Assembly (NCBI RefSeq): GCF_000012365.1
Contig: NC_007651.1
Coordinates: 1,922,001-1,986,000, forward strand
Origin: Burkholderia thailandensis E264
GTDB lineage: Bacteria > Pseudomonadota > Gammaproteobacteria > Burkholderiales > Burkholderiaceae
Direction: 5' to 3'
DNA: 64,000 nt
The notes below the pieces were generated by a model. It did not search any database, had not been told where the DNA came from, and saw only the letters and a list, made by a program, of their open reading frames with translations. Of this stretch, positions 31,130 through 39,635 are shown piece by piece. The position numbers and the translations under genes were made by a program. Every line of letters starts with the position of its first letter. The stretch's first letter is position 1.

Positions 31130-31348
31130 TTGACCCCATACGAAAAAATGATCCTGTCGGCGTGGGACGAGCAGGCACCGCCTTTGCTGGTCGTCGATCA
31201 ACTGCTGGCGGAATACGTTCACGATTCGGTTGCGGCATTCACGTCGTGGCCCTGCGCGCTATGGGATCAGCGGGGGATCTGGTGTGACCAGAGGCGCTAT
31301 CTCGCGGAGAATGCCCCGATGAATGCGGGGGATTTGGCGGTGGCGTAG
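31130..31348 (+). pseudogene. C-terminal fragment of a DUF2235/Tle1-like lipase
   Basis: Directly after the broken end of the IS, a 72-codon frame reads TPYEKMILSAWDEQAPP, then LLAEYVHDSVAAFTSWP and WDQRGIW, and ends at a TAG. The YVHDSVAAF motif is what I expect near the C-terminus of DUF2235-type hydrolases. It probably is the tail of the same lipase whose central part lies at 30.27-30.41 kb, with the segment in between replaced by the IS. It has no start of its own. Confidence 0.5.
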
Positions 31349-31634
31349 GCTCTTGCCAATGTCAGGGCCATTACGGCTCGGGTGGTTTTCCCGAAGAGGA
31401 CCCGTGGACTTCAGCGTGAGTTGTGCGTCGATGTCTGGGCGAGCGGAGGGCAACCAGAGCCGCTTTGCAATTGAACTGCGATCCGGTCAGGGCCAAATTC
31501 GCTAAAGCCCGCTCACGGTGCTTCACAGAATTGCAGCCTCAGCGCTGGTGCAGGAATACGATCGAGCGAACGTGGCCGCGCCCGCGCCCGCGCCCGCGCT
31601 TGTGCGCGGGCGGCCGGCATCGCCGGATGCCGAT

Positions 31635-32147
31635 TTACTCGCCGCGCCGCGTCGCGTTCTCCCACGCAACCTCGACGAACACTCGGCACAGCGCCTCCAT
31701 TCCTGTCGCATCCTCCGCGTCGAAGCGGCCGATCAGCGGGCTGTCGACATCCCATACGCCGATCAACGCGCCGTCGCGCGCGATGAGCGGCACGACGATT
31801 TCCGATCGCGACGCCGAATCGCAGGCGATGTGGCCGGCGAACGCGTGCACGTCGTGCACGACCTGCGTGCCGCGCGTCTGCGCGGCAGTGCCGCACACGC
31901 CCTTGCCAAGCGGGATGCGCACGCATGCGGGCTTGCCCTGGAACGGCCCGACGACGAGCTCGCGGCCGTCGAAGAAATAGAAGCCGGCCCAGTTGAGGCC
32001 ATCGAGCGAGTGATAGACGAGCGATGCGAAATTCGCAGCGTTGGCGACGATGTCGGTTTCCGTCTCGACGAGCGCGCGCGCCTGCGCGGCGAGCGTTTCG
32101 TAGAGCGCGGGCTTCGACGATGGAAGGGCTTCGGAGAGCGCGAACAT
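31635..32147 (-). CDS. msrC: Free methionine-(R)-sulfoxide reductase (GAF domain)
   Basis: The 170-residue GAF-domain protein has Cys75, Cys85 and Cys109 with the same spacing as the catalytic cysteines of E. coli fRMsr (84, 94, 118), in KPACVRIPLGKGVCG and HIACDSAS. It also has the WAGFYFFDG and GVWDVDSP motifs. The enzyme reduces free methionine-R-sulfoxide in the cytoplasm using thioredoxin. The ATG at 32147 matches the family start. It stands alone, ending at the edge of the disrupted accessory segment. Confidence 0.92.
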   Translation of the reverse strand: MFALSEALPSSKPALYETLAAQARALVETETDIVANAANFASLVYHSLDGLNWAGFYFFDGRELVVGPFQGKPACVRIPLGKGVCGTAAQTRGTQVVHDVHAFAGHIACDSASRSEIVVPLIARDGALIGVWDVDSPLIGRFDAEDATGMEALCRVFVEVAWENATRRGE

Positions 32148-32311
32148 GAGCGATTGACGTGAGGGTTGAGCGGCGGCCGCGAGCGGCCATGGCTCGGGCA
32201 GTCTACGGGAATTCGCCGCCGCGCGGGGCGTGAGCGCGCGCGGCGACCAGGATGCGAGCGGGCGTTGGATCGCGTTCGAACGTCTGATCGATCGGCTGCC
32301 GGAGCGTTCGT

Positions 32312-33223
32312 CTAATCCGGCTCGAGCGCGGCGAAACGCTGCGCGAGAAAGTCGAGCAGCGCGCGCACCGAAGGCAGCAGCCCGCGGCGCGACGCGAACA
32401 CCGCATGCACGATCTCGCGTCGCGGGGCCCAGCCGGGCAGCAGTTGCCGCAGCTCGCCGCGCGCGATCGGCTCGCGAACCATCATCGTCGGCAACTGAAC
32501 GACGCCGACCCCCGCGACGGCCGCCGCGCGCAGCGCGAGCATCCCGCGCGTGACGAGCCGGGGCCGATGATGGATCGCCGCATGCGCGCCGTCGGGCCCG
32601 TACAGGTTCCAGACGTGTTCGTCCTGAGGCAGGCCGAGCGCGAGGCTCGGCAGCGCGGCGAGATCGGCGGGCACGCGCGGCACGCCGGCGCCGGCGCGCG
32701 CGAGAAGCCGCGGGCTCGCAACGAGGCATTGTCCGCGCTCGCCGAGCACGCGCAGCACGAGCTCGCTGTCTTCGAGCGGCGGCGGCCGAACGCGCAGCGC
32801 GACGTCGATTCCTTCGCCGACGACGTCGACGCGGCGGTTCGTTTCCTCCAGATGGATCTCGACGAGCGGGCATTCGGCCATGAACGCCGCGATCATGTCG
32901 CCGACGAGCGCATCGAGGAGCGCGACGGGGCAGGTCATCCGGACGATGCCGCGAGGCTCCGCGCGCATCAGCGCGACCGCTTCGTCGGCCGCGTCCGCCT
33001 CGACGAGCATCGCGCGGCAATGCGCGCAATAGGTCTGGCCGACATCCGTGACTGCGAAGCGTCGCGTCGAGCGCTGGATGAGGCGCATGCCGATCCGCTC
33101 CTCGAGGAGCGCGACCCGCCGGCTCAGCTTCGACTTCGGCATGTTCAGCGCGCGCCCGGCGGCCGCGAAGCCGCCGTGGTCGACCACTTGCACGAAGTAA
33201 TAGAGATCGTTCAGGTCCCGCAT
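32312..33223 (-). CDS. LysR-family transcriptional regulator
   Basis: A 303-residue LysR protein: helix-turn-helix at residues 1-60 (LYYFVQVVDHGGFAAAGRAL, KSKLSRRVALLEERIGMRLI) and a ligand-binding domain with VALRVRPPPLEDSELVLRVL, typical of the group close to AaeR/DmlR. It is divergent from the pirin gene with 126 bases between starts, so it probably controls that gene and itself. Ligand unknown. The intergenic region is AT-richer than its surroundings. Confidence 0.9.
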   Translation of the reverse strand: MRDLNDLYYFVQVVDHGGFAAAGRALNMPKSKLSRRVALLEERIGMRLIQRSTRRFAVTDVGQTYCAHCRAMLVEADAADEAVALMRAEPRGIVRMTCPVALLDALVGDMIAAFMAECPLVEIHLEETNRRVDVVGEGIDVALRVRPPPLEDSELVLRVLGERGQCLVASPRLLARAGAGVPRVPADLAALPSLALGLPQDEHVWNLYGPDGAHAAIHHRPRLVTRGMLALRAAAVAGVGVVQLPTMMVREPIARGELRQLLPGWAPRREIVHAVFASRRGLLPSVRALLDFLAQRFAALEPD

Positions 33224-33349
33224 GATCGATCGTTCTCCAGATGGAACGCTGAGTACGAATTGTGCAGTCTACCGAAAGTATCGTTCTGATTTTATCTTCT
33301 ATCCATCGATCGAAGCGATCGCTTCGGCCATCAACGAAAGGAGAGGAAC
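33224..33349. promoter_or_regulatory. Divergent control region, LysR gene / pirin gene
   Basis: The 126 bases between the two start codons include GATCGTTCTCCAGATGGAAC and a further GATCG/CGATC-rich stretch before the pirin gene. The spacing and layout are those of a LysR regulator and its target. The exact operator cannot be fixed by eye. A good ribosome site (AAAGGAGAGG) precedes the pirin ATG. Confidence 0.45.
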
Positions 33350-34216
33350 ATGAAGCAAATCGTCGGCGTGTACAGCGCGCCTCGTTCGCACTGGGTTGGC
33401 GACGGCTTCCCGGTGCGGTCCTTGTTCAGCTATGACAGCCACGGCGCACATCTGAGCCCGTTCCTGCTGCTCGATTACGCCGGCCCGGCGCGCTTCGAGC
33501 CGACCGCGCGGCGGCGCGGCGTCGGCCAGCATCCGCATCGCGGCTTCGAGACCGTGACGATCGTCTATCAGGGCGAGGTCGATCACCGCGACTCGACGGG
33601 CGCGGGCGGCCATATCGGCCCGGGCGACGTCCAGTGGATGACGGCGGCGGGCGGCATCCTGCACGAGGAGTTTCATTCGGCGCAGTTCGCGCGCGACGGC
33701 GGCACGCTCGAGATGGTGCAGCTCTGGGTGAATCTGCCCGCGAAAGACAAGATGTCCGAGCCCGGCTATCAGACGCTGCTGAACGACAGCATCCCGTCGG
33801 TCGAACTGCCCGACGGCGCGGGCCGCGTGCGGGTGATCGCGGGCGAGTTCGACGGCCGCCGCGGGCCGGCGCGCACGCATACGCCGCTCGACGTGTGGGA
33901 CGTGCGCGTCGCGCAGGGCGGGCGCGTGCGGCTGCGCGCCGACGCGGGCCGCACGCTCGCGCTCGTCGTGCTGCGCGGCACGGTGCTCGTGAACGGCGAA
34001 GAGGTCGTGCGCGAAGCGCAACTCGTGCAGTTCGCACGGGACGGCAGCGACGTCGACATCGAGGCGAACAACGATGCGACGCTGCTGTGGCTGAGCGGCG
34101 AGCCGATCGACGAGCCGATCGTCGGCTACGGGCCGTTCGTGATGAACAGCGACGAGGAGATTCGCCAGGCGATCGACGATTTCAACGGCGGCCGCTTCGG
34201 CAAGATGAGCGCTTGA
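33350..34216 (+). CDS. Pirin family protein
   Basis: The 288-residue bicupin has the pirin metal-binding pattern QHPHRGFETVTIVYQGEVDH with HPHRG-x-E and a later His in GGILHEEFHS, then the C-terminal domain with the FARDGSDVDIEANND region. Some pirins act as quercetin dioxygenases, others bind regulators; the native role here is not known. Transcribed divergently from a LysR gene and followed by a good terminator, so it is a single-gene unit. Confidence 0.93.
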   Translation: MKQIVGVYSAPRSHWVGDGFPVRSLFSYDSHGAHLSPFLLLDYAGPARFEPTARRRGVGQHPHRGFETVTIVYQGEVDHRDSTGAGGHIGPGDVQWMTAAGGILHEEFHSAQFARDGGTLEMVQLWVNLPAKDKMSEPGYQTLLNDSIPSVELPDGAGRVRVIAGEFDGRRGPARTHTPLDVWDVRVAQGGRVRLRADAGRTLALVVLRGTVLVNGEEVVREAQLVQFARDGSDVDIEANNDATLLWLSGEPIDEPIVGYGPFVMNSDEEIRQAIDDFNGGRFGKMSA

Positions 34217-34220
34217 CGAA

Positions 34221-34245
34221 AGCCCCGCGACGAGCGGGGCTTTTC
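34221..34245 (+). terminator. Intrinsic terminator after the pirin gene
   Basis: AGCCCCGC (34221-34228) pairs with GCGGGGCT (34234-34241), followed by TTTTCCC. Confidence 0.85.
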
Positions 34246-34392
34246 CCATGCGCCATTTGCGCGGCGCCGCGCGCGGACGCGAATGCGCGCATTCGGCGCG
34301 GGAGCCTGTATTCGCGTTCCCGAGTCCGCTCAAGGCATAATCGGCCATTGCGTGCATCGCAACGACATTGCTTTTCACTCGGAATCTCGATC

Positions 34393-34896
34393 ATGTCCAC
34401 CCCCACGGCAGCCGCTTCGTCCATTACCGCCGCCGCGCCTTCGGCATCGCTCGAATGGCGCTGGAAACCGTTCGGCGCGCTGACGCCGAGCGAGATCTAC
34501 GCGATTCTCGCGGCGCGCAGCGACGTGTTCGTCGTCGAGCAGCACTGCGTGTATCGCGACATCGATCATGCCGATCTCGATGCGTGGCATCTCGGCGCGT
34601 ACGACGCGCAGGGCCGTCTCGCGTGCTACCTGCGCGTGCTGCTGCCCGACGCGTCGGAGCCGGACATCCGGATCGGCCGAGTGCTGACGACGCAGCCGTT
34701 TCGCGGAATGGGCCTCGGCAACGCGATGCTCTCGGCCGCGCTCGAGCGCATTCGCGCGCAGTGGCCGGACACACCGATCAGCCTGCACGTGCAGGCGCAT
34801 TTGCAGAACTTCTACGGCGCGTTCGGTTTCGCGCCGAGTTCGGACGTGCACGACGAGGACGGCATTGCGCACGTGTGGATGCGCTCGCCCGCGTAA
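34393..34896 (+). CDS. elaA: GNAT acetyltransferase, ElaA type
   Basis: The 167-residue protein has the ElaA/YitI pattern: WRWKPFGALTPSEIYAILAA, VFVVEQHCVYRDIDHADLDA, GRVLTTQPFRGMGLGNAML (acetyl-CoA loop R-x-x-G-x-G) and YGAFGFAPSSDVHDEDGIAH. Such proteins are acetyltransferases of unknown acceptor. An Ala/Ser/Thr-rich leader of 20 residues precedes the domain. It is a single gene, convergent with ctaG. Confidence 0.9.
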   Translation: MSTPTAAASSITAAAPSASLEWRWKPFGALTPSEIYAILAARSDVFVVEQHCVYRDIDHADLDAWHLGAYDAQGRLACYLRVLLPDASEPDIRIGRVLTTQPFRGMGLGNAMLSAALERIRAQWPDTPISLHVQAHLQNFYGAFGFAPSSDVHDEDGIAHVWMRSPA

Positions 34897-34979
34897 GCGG
34901 CGAGGCGCCGAACCCGCCGCGGATTGCGCCCGCGAATCGCACGGGGCCCGCGCGTGACGTGGCGAGCCGGTGGTGAGCG

Positions 34980-35852
34980 TCAGTGCGACGCGCGGGCCGC
35001 CTGCCTGCGCGCGAGCTCGGCGCGCGCCGCGCGCTCGTCCGACAGGCGGCCGCGCGCGGACAGCCGCATCCAGTGTCGCAGCGCGATCAGCGCGCCGATC
35101 ACGCTCATCATCGAGCCGGGAATCCACAGCAGCAGCCCGCCGATCTGCTGGTCGCGCAGCGGGCTCAGCCACGTGAACGCGCGCCCGCAGATCGAATAGA
35201 TCGGATAGAGCTCGTGCGGCGTGAAGAAGATCAGCGCGCCGAGCGCGATCTGCGGCGGAATCGCCGCGACGACCATCAGGATGCGGCGCCCCGGCGCGAG
35301 CCGGGCGGGCGGCGCGGGCCGAGGATCGACGACGAGCCACCAGAACAGCAGCCCGTCGATCACCATGCTCCAGTTCATCACGCGATAGAGCCGCCAGTCG
35401 AGCATCGCGACGAAGTGGATCGGCGACAGCAGCCAGAAATAGATCAGGCCGACGAACAGCACGACCGCGACGACCGGATTGAACAGCACGTCGAGCGTCG
35501 CGCGCACGAACGGCTGCGCGAGCGCGGGGCGCACGAAGCGCTGCCGCCACGCGAACGGGATGCCGGCGCGGATCGCCGCGCCCGGATACGACAACGCGAT
35601 GAAGAACGGCCCGAGATGATGCAGCACCAGGTGCTGCGCGCGGTGCATGAAGAACTCGTGCTCGAAGAAGTAGTCGAGCCGCGTGTGCAGCGCGACGTAC
35701 AGCGCGACGAGTCCGAACCAGAACGCGACGCGCCGCGACGCCGACACCTTCGCCTTGCGCGCGCCGCGCGCGAACAGCACGCCGGCCACGAGTACCGCGA
35801 TCACGACGGTGGGCGACGGCTCCCACGGCTCGAGCCAGTACAGCAGGTTCAT
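34980..35852 (-). CDS. ctaG: Cytochrome c oxidase assembly factor CtaG (caa3 type)
   Basis: The 290-residue membrane protein has about seven hydrophobic segments and the conserved His-rich FFEHEFFMHRAQHLVLHHLG stretch of the CtaG_Bsub/caa3_CtaG family (not the Cox11 type). It contributes to copper insertion or assembly of haem-copper oxidases. It is the last gene of a three-gene minus-strand unit: Sco, PCuAC and CtaG, all copper-related, 10 bases after the PCuAC gene. Confidence 0.92.
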   Translation of the reverse strand: MNLLYWLEPWEPSPTVVIAVLVAGVLFARGARKAKVSASRRVAFWFGLVALYVALHTRLDYFFEHEFFMHRAQHLVLHHLGPFFIALSYPGAAIRAGIPFAWRQRFVRPALAQPFVRATLDVLFNPVVAVVLFVGLIYFWLLSPIHFVAMLDWRLYRVMNWSMVIDGLLFWWLVVDPRPAPPARLAPGRRILMVVAAIPPQIALGALIFFTPHELYPIYSICGRAFTWLSPLRDQQIGGLLLWIPGSMMSVIGALIALRHWMRLSARGRLSDERAARAELARRQAARASH

Positions 35853-35862
35853 CGCGCGGGAC

Positions 35863-36309
35863 TTACTGGGCGGTCGCGGGAGACTTCACGGCGAACGGCG
35901 CGTCGAGCTTTTCGCCGTCGGAGAACTGCATCCGCAGGTGCACGGTGTCGCCCGGCTTGATCGCGCGCTTCGGCTCTTCGAGCATGAAGTGATAGCCGCC
36001 CGGCGCGATGTCGACCTTGCCGCGCGCGGGGATCGTCAGCTTGTCGACCATCACCATCTTCTGCGTCGAGCCGTTCGACACGGTCTGGTGCAGCATCGTC
36101 ATTCCGTACTCGGGACTGTCGACCTCGACGAGATCGATCGGCTTGTCGCTCGCGTTGACGAGCGTGACGTAGCCGGCGGCGGGCAATTTGTTCGGCAGCC
36201 AGCGCACCCATGCGTTCTGCGCGCTGATCGAAGCGGCGTCGGCCGCGTGGGCGTTCAGGCTGAGCGAGAGGGCGGCGAGCGCGGCGAGGAGTGTCGGTTT
36301 GAGCGTCAT
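35863..36309 (-). CDS. Periplasmic copper chaperone PCu(A)C
   Basis: 148 residues with a signal peptide (LLAALAALSLSLNAHA). The mature part has the PCuAC copper ligands: Met70/Met72 and His74 in YGMTMLHQT, and His107 and Met109 in GGYHFML. PCuAC carries Cu(I) to the CuA centre or to Sco in the periplasm. It lies between the Sco and ctaG genes with 10- and 26-base gaps, so the three are one operon for oxidase metallation. Confidence 0.93.
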   Translation of the reverse strand: MTLKPTLLAALAALSLSLNAHAADAASISAQNAWVRWLPNKLPAAGYVTLVNASDKPIDLVEVDSPEYGMTMLHQTVSNGSTQKMVMVDKLTIPARGKVDIAPGGYHFMLEEPKRAIKPGDTVHLRMQFSDGEKLDAPFAVKSPATAQ

Positions 36310-36335
36310 CGGCTTGGCGGTAAGTGGGTTCCGGT

Positions 36336-36992
36336 TCAGGAACGGTTGACGATGATCCGGCGCAGATCGGCGGCGATCGCGTCGGGGGAATCCTGGTCGG
36401 TCGCGAGCAGGCGCGCGCGGCCTTGCGCATCGAACACATAGACGGCCGAGCTGTGCGTGACTTCGTAGCTGCCGTTCGGATCGCGCTTTTCCATCTGATA
36501 CGCGACGCGGTAGCGCTTCGCGAGCGACTCGATTTGCCGCTCGCTGCCCGTCAGCCCGTACGCGTGCTCTGCGTCGAACGCGCCGACGTAGTCGCGCATC
36601 GCGGCGGGCGTGTCGCGCGCCGGGTCGACCGACACGAACAGGATGCGCACGTTGTCGCGCACGTCCGGGCCGAGCAGCGCGAGCACCCGCATCAGGCGCG
36701 CCATCGTCTCCGGGCACACGTCCGGGCAATGCGTGTAGCCGAAGTAGACGAGCGCGGCGCGGCCGCGGAACGCGGACGCGTCGATCGGCTTGCCGTCCTC
36801 GCCCGTGAGCGAGAACGTCAGGTCGGGCAGGTGGCCCGTTACGTTCGTCAGGCGCCACGGCTCGCCGCGCGGCGTGCAGCCGGCGAGCACGACCGCCGCC
36901 GCGCAGGCGGCGACGCGCAAAAAGCGCGTGCGGCGGGCGCAAGCCGGCGATGATGCGGCCGGCGCGCGCGCCGCGGAAAAAGGAAACGGCAT
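36336..36992 (-). CDS. SCO1/SenC family copper-binding lipoprotein
   Basis: The 218-residue protein has a lipobox (VVLAGC, Cys39) and the Sco thioredoxin fold with the copper site CPDVCP (Cys89, Cys93) and the partner His in YEVTHSS. FVSVDPARDTP is also typical. Sco proteins load or reduce the CuA site of cytochrome oxidase. It opens the copper-delivery operon. The first 25 residues before the hydrophobic segment are long, so a later start is possible. Confidence 0.93.
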   Translation of the reverse strand: MPFPFSAARAPAASSPACARRTRFLRVAACAAAVVLAGCTPRGEPWRLTNVTGHLPDLTFSLTGEDGKPIDASAFRGRAALVYFGYTHCPDVCPETMARLMRVLALLGPDVRDNVRILFVSVDPARDTPAAMRDYVGAFDAEHAYGLTGSERQIESLAKRYRVAYQMEKRDPNGSYEVTHSSAVYVFDAQGRARLLATDQDSPDAIAADLRRIIVNRS

Positions 36993-37396
36993 CGGCGAAT
37001 TCAGTTCGAAACGGTTCGAAGAGCAATCGTGCGCGACGGCCCCGCGCGGTATCGGGTGCCGCGATCACGGTGCGCGGCGCCGGCTGCGATCGGGGACGCA
37101 TCGAGCGTGCCGCGTCGCGGCGCACCGGCCCGGCCACACTCCGGCGCCGAGGCGGATCGGCGTCGGGCCGCGTCGCGCCATATCGGTTAGCGGTTGCGAC
37201 TGTAGCGCAATTTGATCCGGATCGTCTTTTCGAAACGCGCGCGGCACGCGGAACCGGGGCAAAATGTCGCAGCGACGCGGGATGCCGGCCGCGCGCCGCA
37301 GGCCCGCGCTTTTGTTCATCGTGTACGAGGCGCGGTAAGATGCGCACATTCGCCCGGCGGGCGCGCCCGCCAGCGGCCATTCTCTTCAGCGAATCG
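36993..37396. other. Divergent intergenic region, Sco gene / otsB
   Basis: 404 bases between divergent genes. GC-rich, with no open frame showing homology; an in-frame extension of otsB crosses it without family similarity. Promoters for both directions should lie here, but I see no good -35/-10 pair. Confidence 0.4.
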
Positions 37397-38149
37397 ATGC
37401 CATCCATCCCGCTTTCCCTTCCTCTCGCTCGCGCCGCGTTCTTCTTCGACTTCGACGGCACGCTCGTCGACCTCGCGCCGACACCCGACGCGATTCAGGT
37501 GCCGCCCGACGTGCCCGCGCTCGTCGACGATCTGCGGCGGCTGTCGCACGGCGCGGTCGCGATCGTCTCGGGGCGCGGCATCGACAGCATCGACGCGTAT
37601 CTGAACCTGCCCGATCTGCCGGTGGCGGGCCTGCACGGCGCCGAGCGGCGCGACGCGAACGGCGACACGCAGCGCATCGGCTTCGACGATCCGCGCCTGT
37701 TGCGCATCGAGCGCGAGCTCGCGGCGGTCGTCGACCGGCATCCGGGCATGCTGCTCGAGATCAAGGGCGCGGCGCTCGCGCTGCACTTTCGCAATGCGCC
37801 CGAGCGCGAAGGCGTGGCGCGCGCGGCGGCCGAGCGGCTCGTCGCCGACTATCCGGACGCGTACGTGCTGCAGCCGGGCAAGATGGTGTTCGAGATCAAG
37901 CCGAAGGGCGTCGACAAGGGGCGCGCGGTCGCCGCGTTCCTGAACGAGCCGCCGTTCGCCGGGCGCATGCCCGTCTTCGCCGGTGACGATCTGACCGACG
38001 AGCAGGGCTTCGCCGTCGTCAACGCGAGCGGCGGGCTGTCGATCAAAGTCGGCGCGGGCGATACGGCGGCGCATGTGCGCGTCGATTCGGTCGCCGCGTT
38101 CCGCGAGCAGCTCGCGCGCTGGATCGACGCGGGGCGCGCGCTCGCATGA
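37397..38149 (+). CDS. otsB: Trehalose-6-phosphate phosphatase
   Basis: A 250-residue HAD-superfamily enzyme with FFFDFDGTLVDLAPTP (nucleophile Asp), VAIVSGRG (motif II) and FAGDDLTDEQGF (motif IV). It dephosphorylates trehalose-6-phosphate made by OtsA. The ATG at 37397 puts the family N-terminus at residue 1; upstream in-frame starts add unrelated sequence. It overlaps otsA by 4 bases (ATGA), so the pair forms the OtsAB trehalose pathway, an osmotic and desiccation protectant route. Confidence 0.95.
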   Translation: MPSIPLSLPLARAAFFFDFDGTLVDLAPTPDAIQVPPDVPALVDDLRRLSHGAVAIVSGRGIDSIDAYLNLPDLPVAGLHGAERRDANGDTQRIGFDDPRLLRIERELAAVVDRHPGMLLEIKGAALALHFRNAPEREGVARAAAERLVADYPDAYVLQPGKMVFEIKPKGVDKGRAVAAFLNEPPFAGRMPVFAGDDLTDEQGFAVVNASGGLSIKVGAGDTAAHVRVDSVAAFREQLARWIDAGRALA

Positions 38150-39522
38150 GCCGTCTCATCATCGTCTCGAATCGGGTCGCGCCGATTTCGGAAGGGGAGC
38201 CCGCCGCGGGCGGTCTCGCGATCGGTGTCTACGACGCGCTGAAGGAAACGGGCGGCACGTGGTTCGGCTGGAGCGGCGAGGTTGTCGCGTCGGGCGCGCC
38301 GCAGATTCGCGTCGAGGAGCACGGCCCCGTCACGTTCGCGACGATCGGGCTGTCGCGCCGCGATTACGATCAGTACTACCGAGGCTTCTCGAACGCGACG
38401 CTGTGGCCGGCGTTCCATTACCGCGCGGACCTGATTCAGTTCGATCGCCACGAGTTCGAGGGCTATTCGCGCGTGAACGTGTGGCTCGCGCGGCAGCTCG
38501 TGCCGCTGTTGCGCGACGACGACGTGATCTGGGTGCACGACTATCACCTGATTCCGTTCGCGCAGGCGCTGCGCGCGGCCGGCGTGAAGAACCGGATCGG
38601 CTTCTTCCTGCACATTCCGTTTCCGGCCGCGCAGGTGCTCGTCAACGTGCCGCCGCATCGGGAGCTTGTCGAGGCGCTGTGCTCGTTCGATCTGCTCGGC
38701 TTCCAGACCGACACCGATCTGCGCGCGTTCTTCGAATACGTCGAATGCGAGGCGGGCGGCGCGGTCGACCGCGCCGCGCACCCGGCGCGCGTCGAGGCGT
38801 TCGGGCGCACGCTGCGCGCGGCCGCGTATCCGATCGGCGTCTATCCGGACGAGATCGCCGCGCTCGCGAAGGCGGGCGAGAACGGCCGCGCGGTGAAGGC
38901 GCTCGCGGCGTCGCTGCGCGGGCGGCAGCTCGTGATGAGCGTCGACCGGCTCGATTACTCGAAGGGGCTCGTCGAGCGCTTTCGCGCGTTCGAGAAGCTG
39001 CTCGAGCACGAGACGTCGTTTCGCAATCACGTGTCGTTCCTGCAGATCGCGCCGTCGACGCGCGCCGACCTGCGCGCGTACCAGGACATCCGCCGTCAGC
39101 TCGAAGGCGAGTCGGGGCGCATCAATGGGCGCTTCGCGGAGCTCGACTGGGCGCCGATCCTCTACATCCATCGGCAGTACGAGCGGCCGGTGCTGGCCGC
39201 GCTGTACCGGCTCGCGCGTGTCGGCTACGTGACGCCGCTGCGCGACGGGATGAATCTCGTCGCGAAGGAGTATGTGTCCGCGCAGGACCCGGACGATCCC
39301 GGCGTGCTGGTGCTGTCGCGCTTCGCGGGCGCGGCGTGCGAGCTTACGGGCGCGCTGATCGTCAATCCGATCGACATCGCCGGGATGGCCGACGCGTTGT
39401 CGCGCGCGCTGTCGATGCCGCTCGCCGAGCGGCGCGCGCGTCACGCCGACATGCTCGCGCGGCTGCGCGAGAACAACGTGTCGGTGTGGCGCGACAACTT
39501 CTTGCGGGATCTCGGGCGATAG
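38146..39522 (+). CDS. otsA: Trehalose-6-phosphate synthase
   Basis: The 458-residue GT20 enzyme begins SRLIIVSNRVAPI and has GGLAIGVYDAL, WVHDYHLIPFA, GFFLHIPFPA, SVDRLDYSKGL and LRDGMNLVAKEY, covering the UDP-glucose and glucose-6-phosphate sites. Full length. It overlaps otsB. About 110 bases after its stop lies the first of two inverted IS110-family copies, so any downstream operon partner has been separated from it. Confidence 0.96.
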   Translation: MSRLIIVSNRVAPISEGEPAAGGLAIGVYDALKETGGTWFGWSGEVVASGAPQIRVEEHGPVTFATIGLSRRDYDQYYRGFSNATLWPAFHYRADLIQFDRHEFEGYSRVNVWLARQLVPLLRDDDVIWVHDYHLIPFAQALRAAGVKNRIGFFLHIPFPAAQVLVNVPPHRELVEALCSFDLLGFQTDTDLRAFFEYVECEAGGAVDRAAHPARVEAFGRTLRAAAYPIGVYPDEIAALAKAGENGRAVKALAASLRGRQLVMSVDRLDYSKGLVERFRAFEKLLEHETSFRNHVSFLQIAPSTRADLRAYQDIRRQLEGESGRINGRFAELDWAPILYIHRQYERPVLAALYRLARVGYVTPLRDGMNLVAKEYVSAQDPDDPGVLVLSRFAGAACELTGALIVNPIDIAGMADALSRALSMPLAERRARHADMLARLRENNVSVWRDNFLRDLGR

Positions 39523-39635
39523 CGCGCGGCGGCGGGCGAGGGCTGCCTGCTCTCGCCGCTCCGGGGCGGCGCGATCGCGCGGGCGTGAGGGGCGATGGTT
39601 CGGACGTCCGCACGCCGCATCCGGCGAGCGCCGCG

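Noticed and set aside
31323..31634. Small plus-strand frames between the lipase tail and the fRMsr gene
   Set aside because: No homology, no ribosome site; a GC-rich (GCCCGC)n-like stretch at 31580-31605 explains part of the openness.
36950..37396. A 149-codon N-terminal extension of otsB
   Set aside because: It overlaps the Sco gene's 5' end on the other strand, has Arg/Ala-biased composition and no homology; OtsB normally starts at the 37397 ATG.
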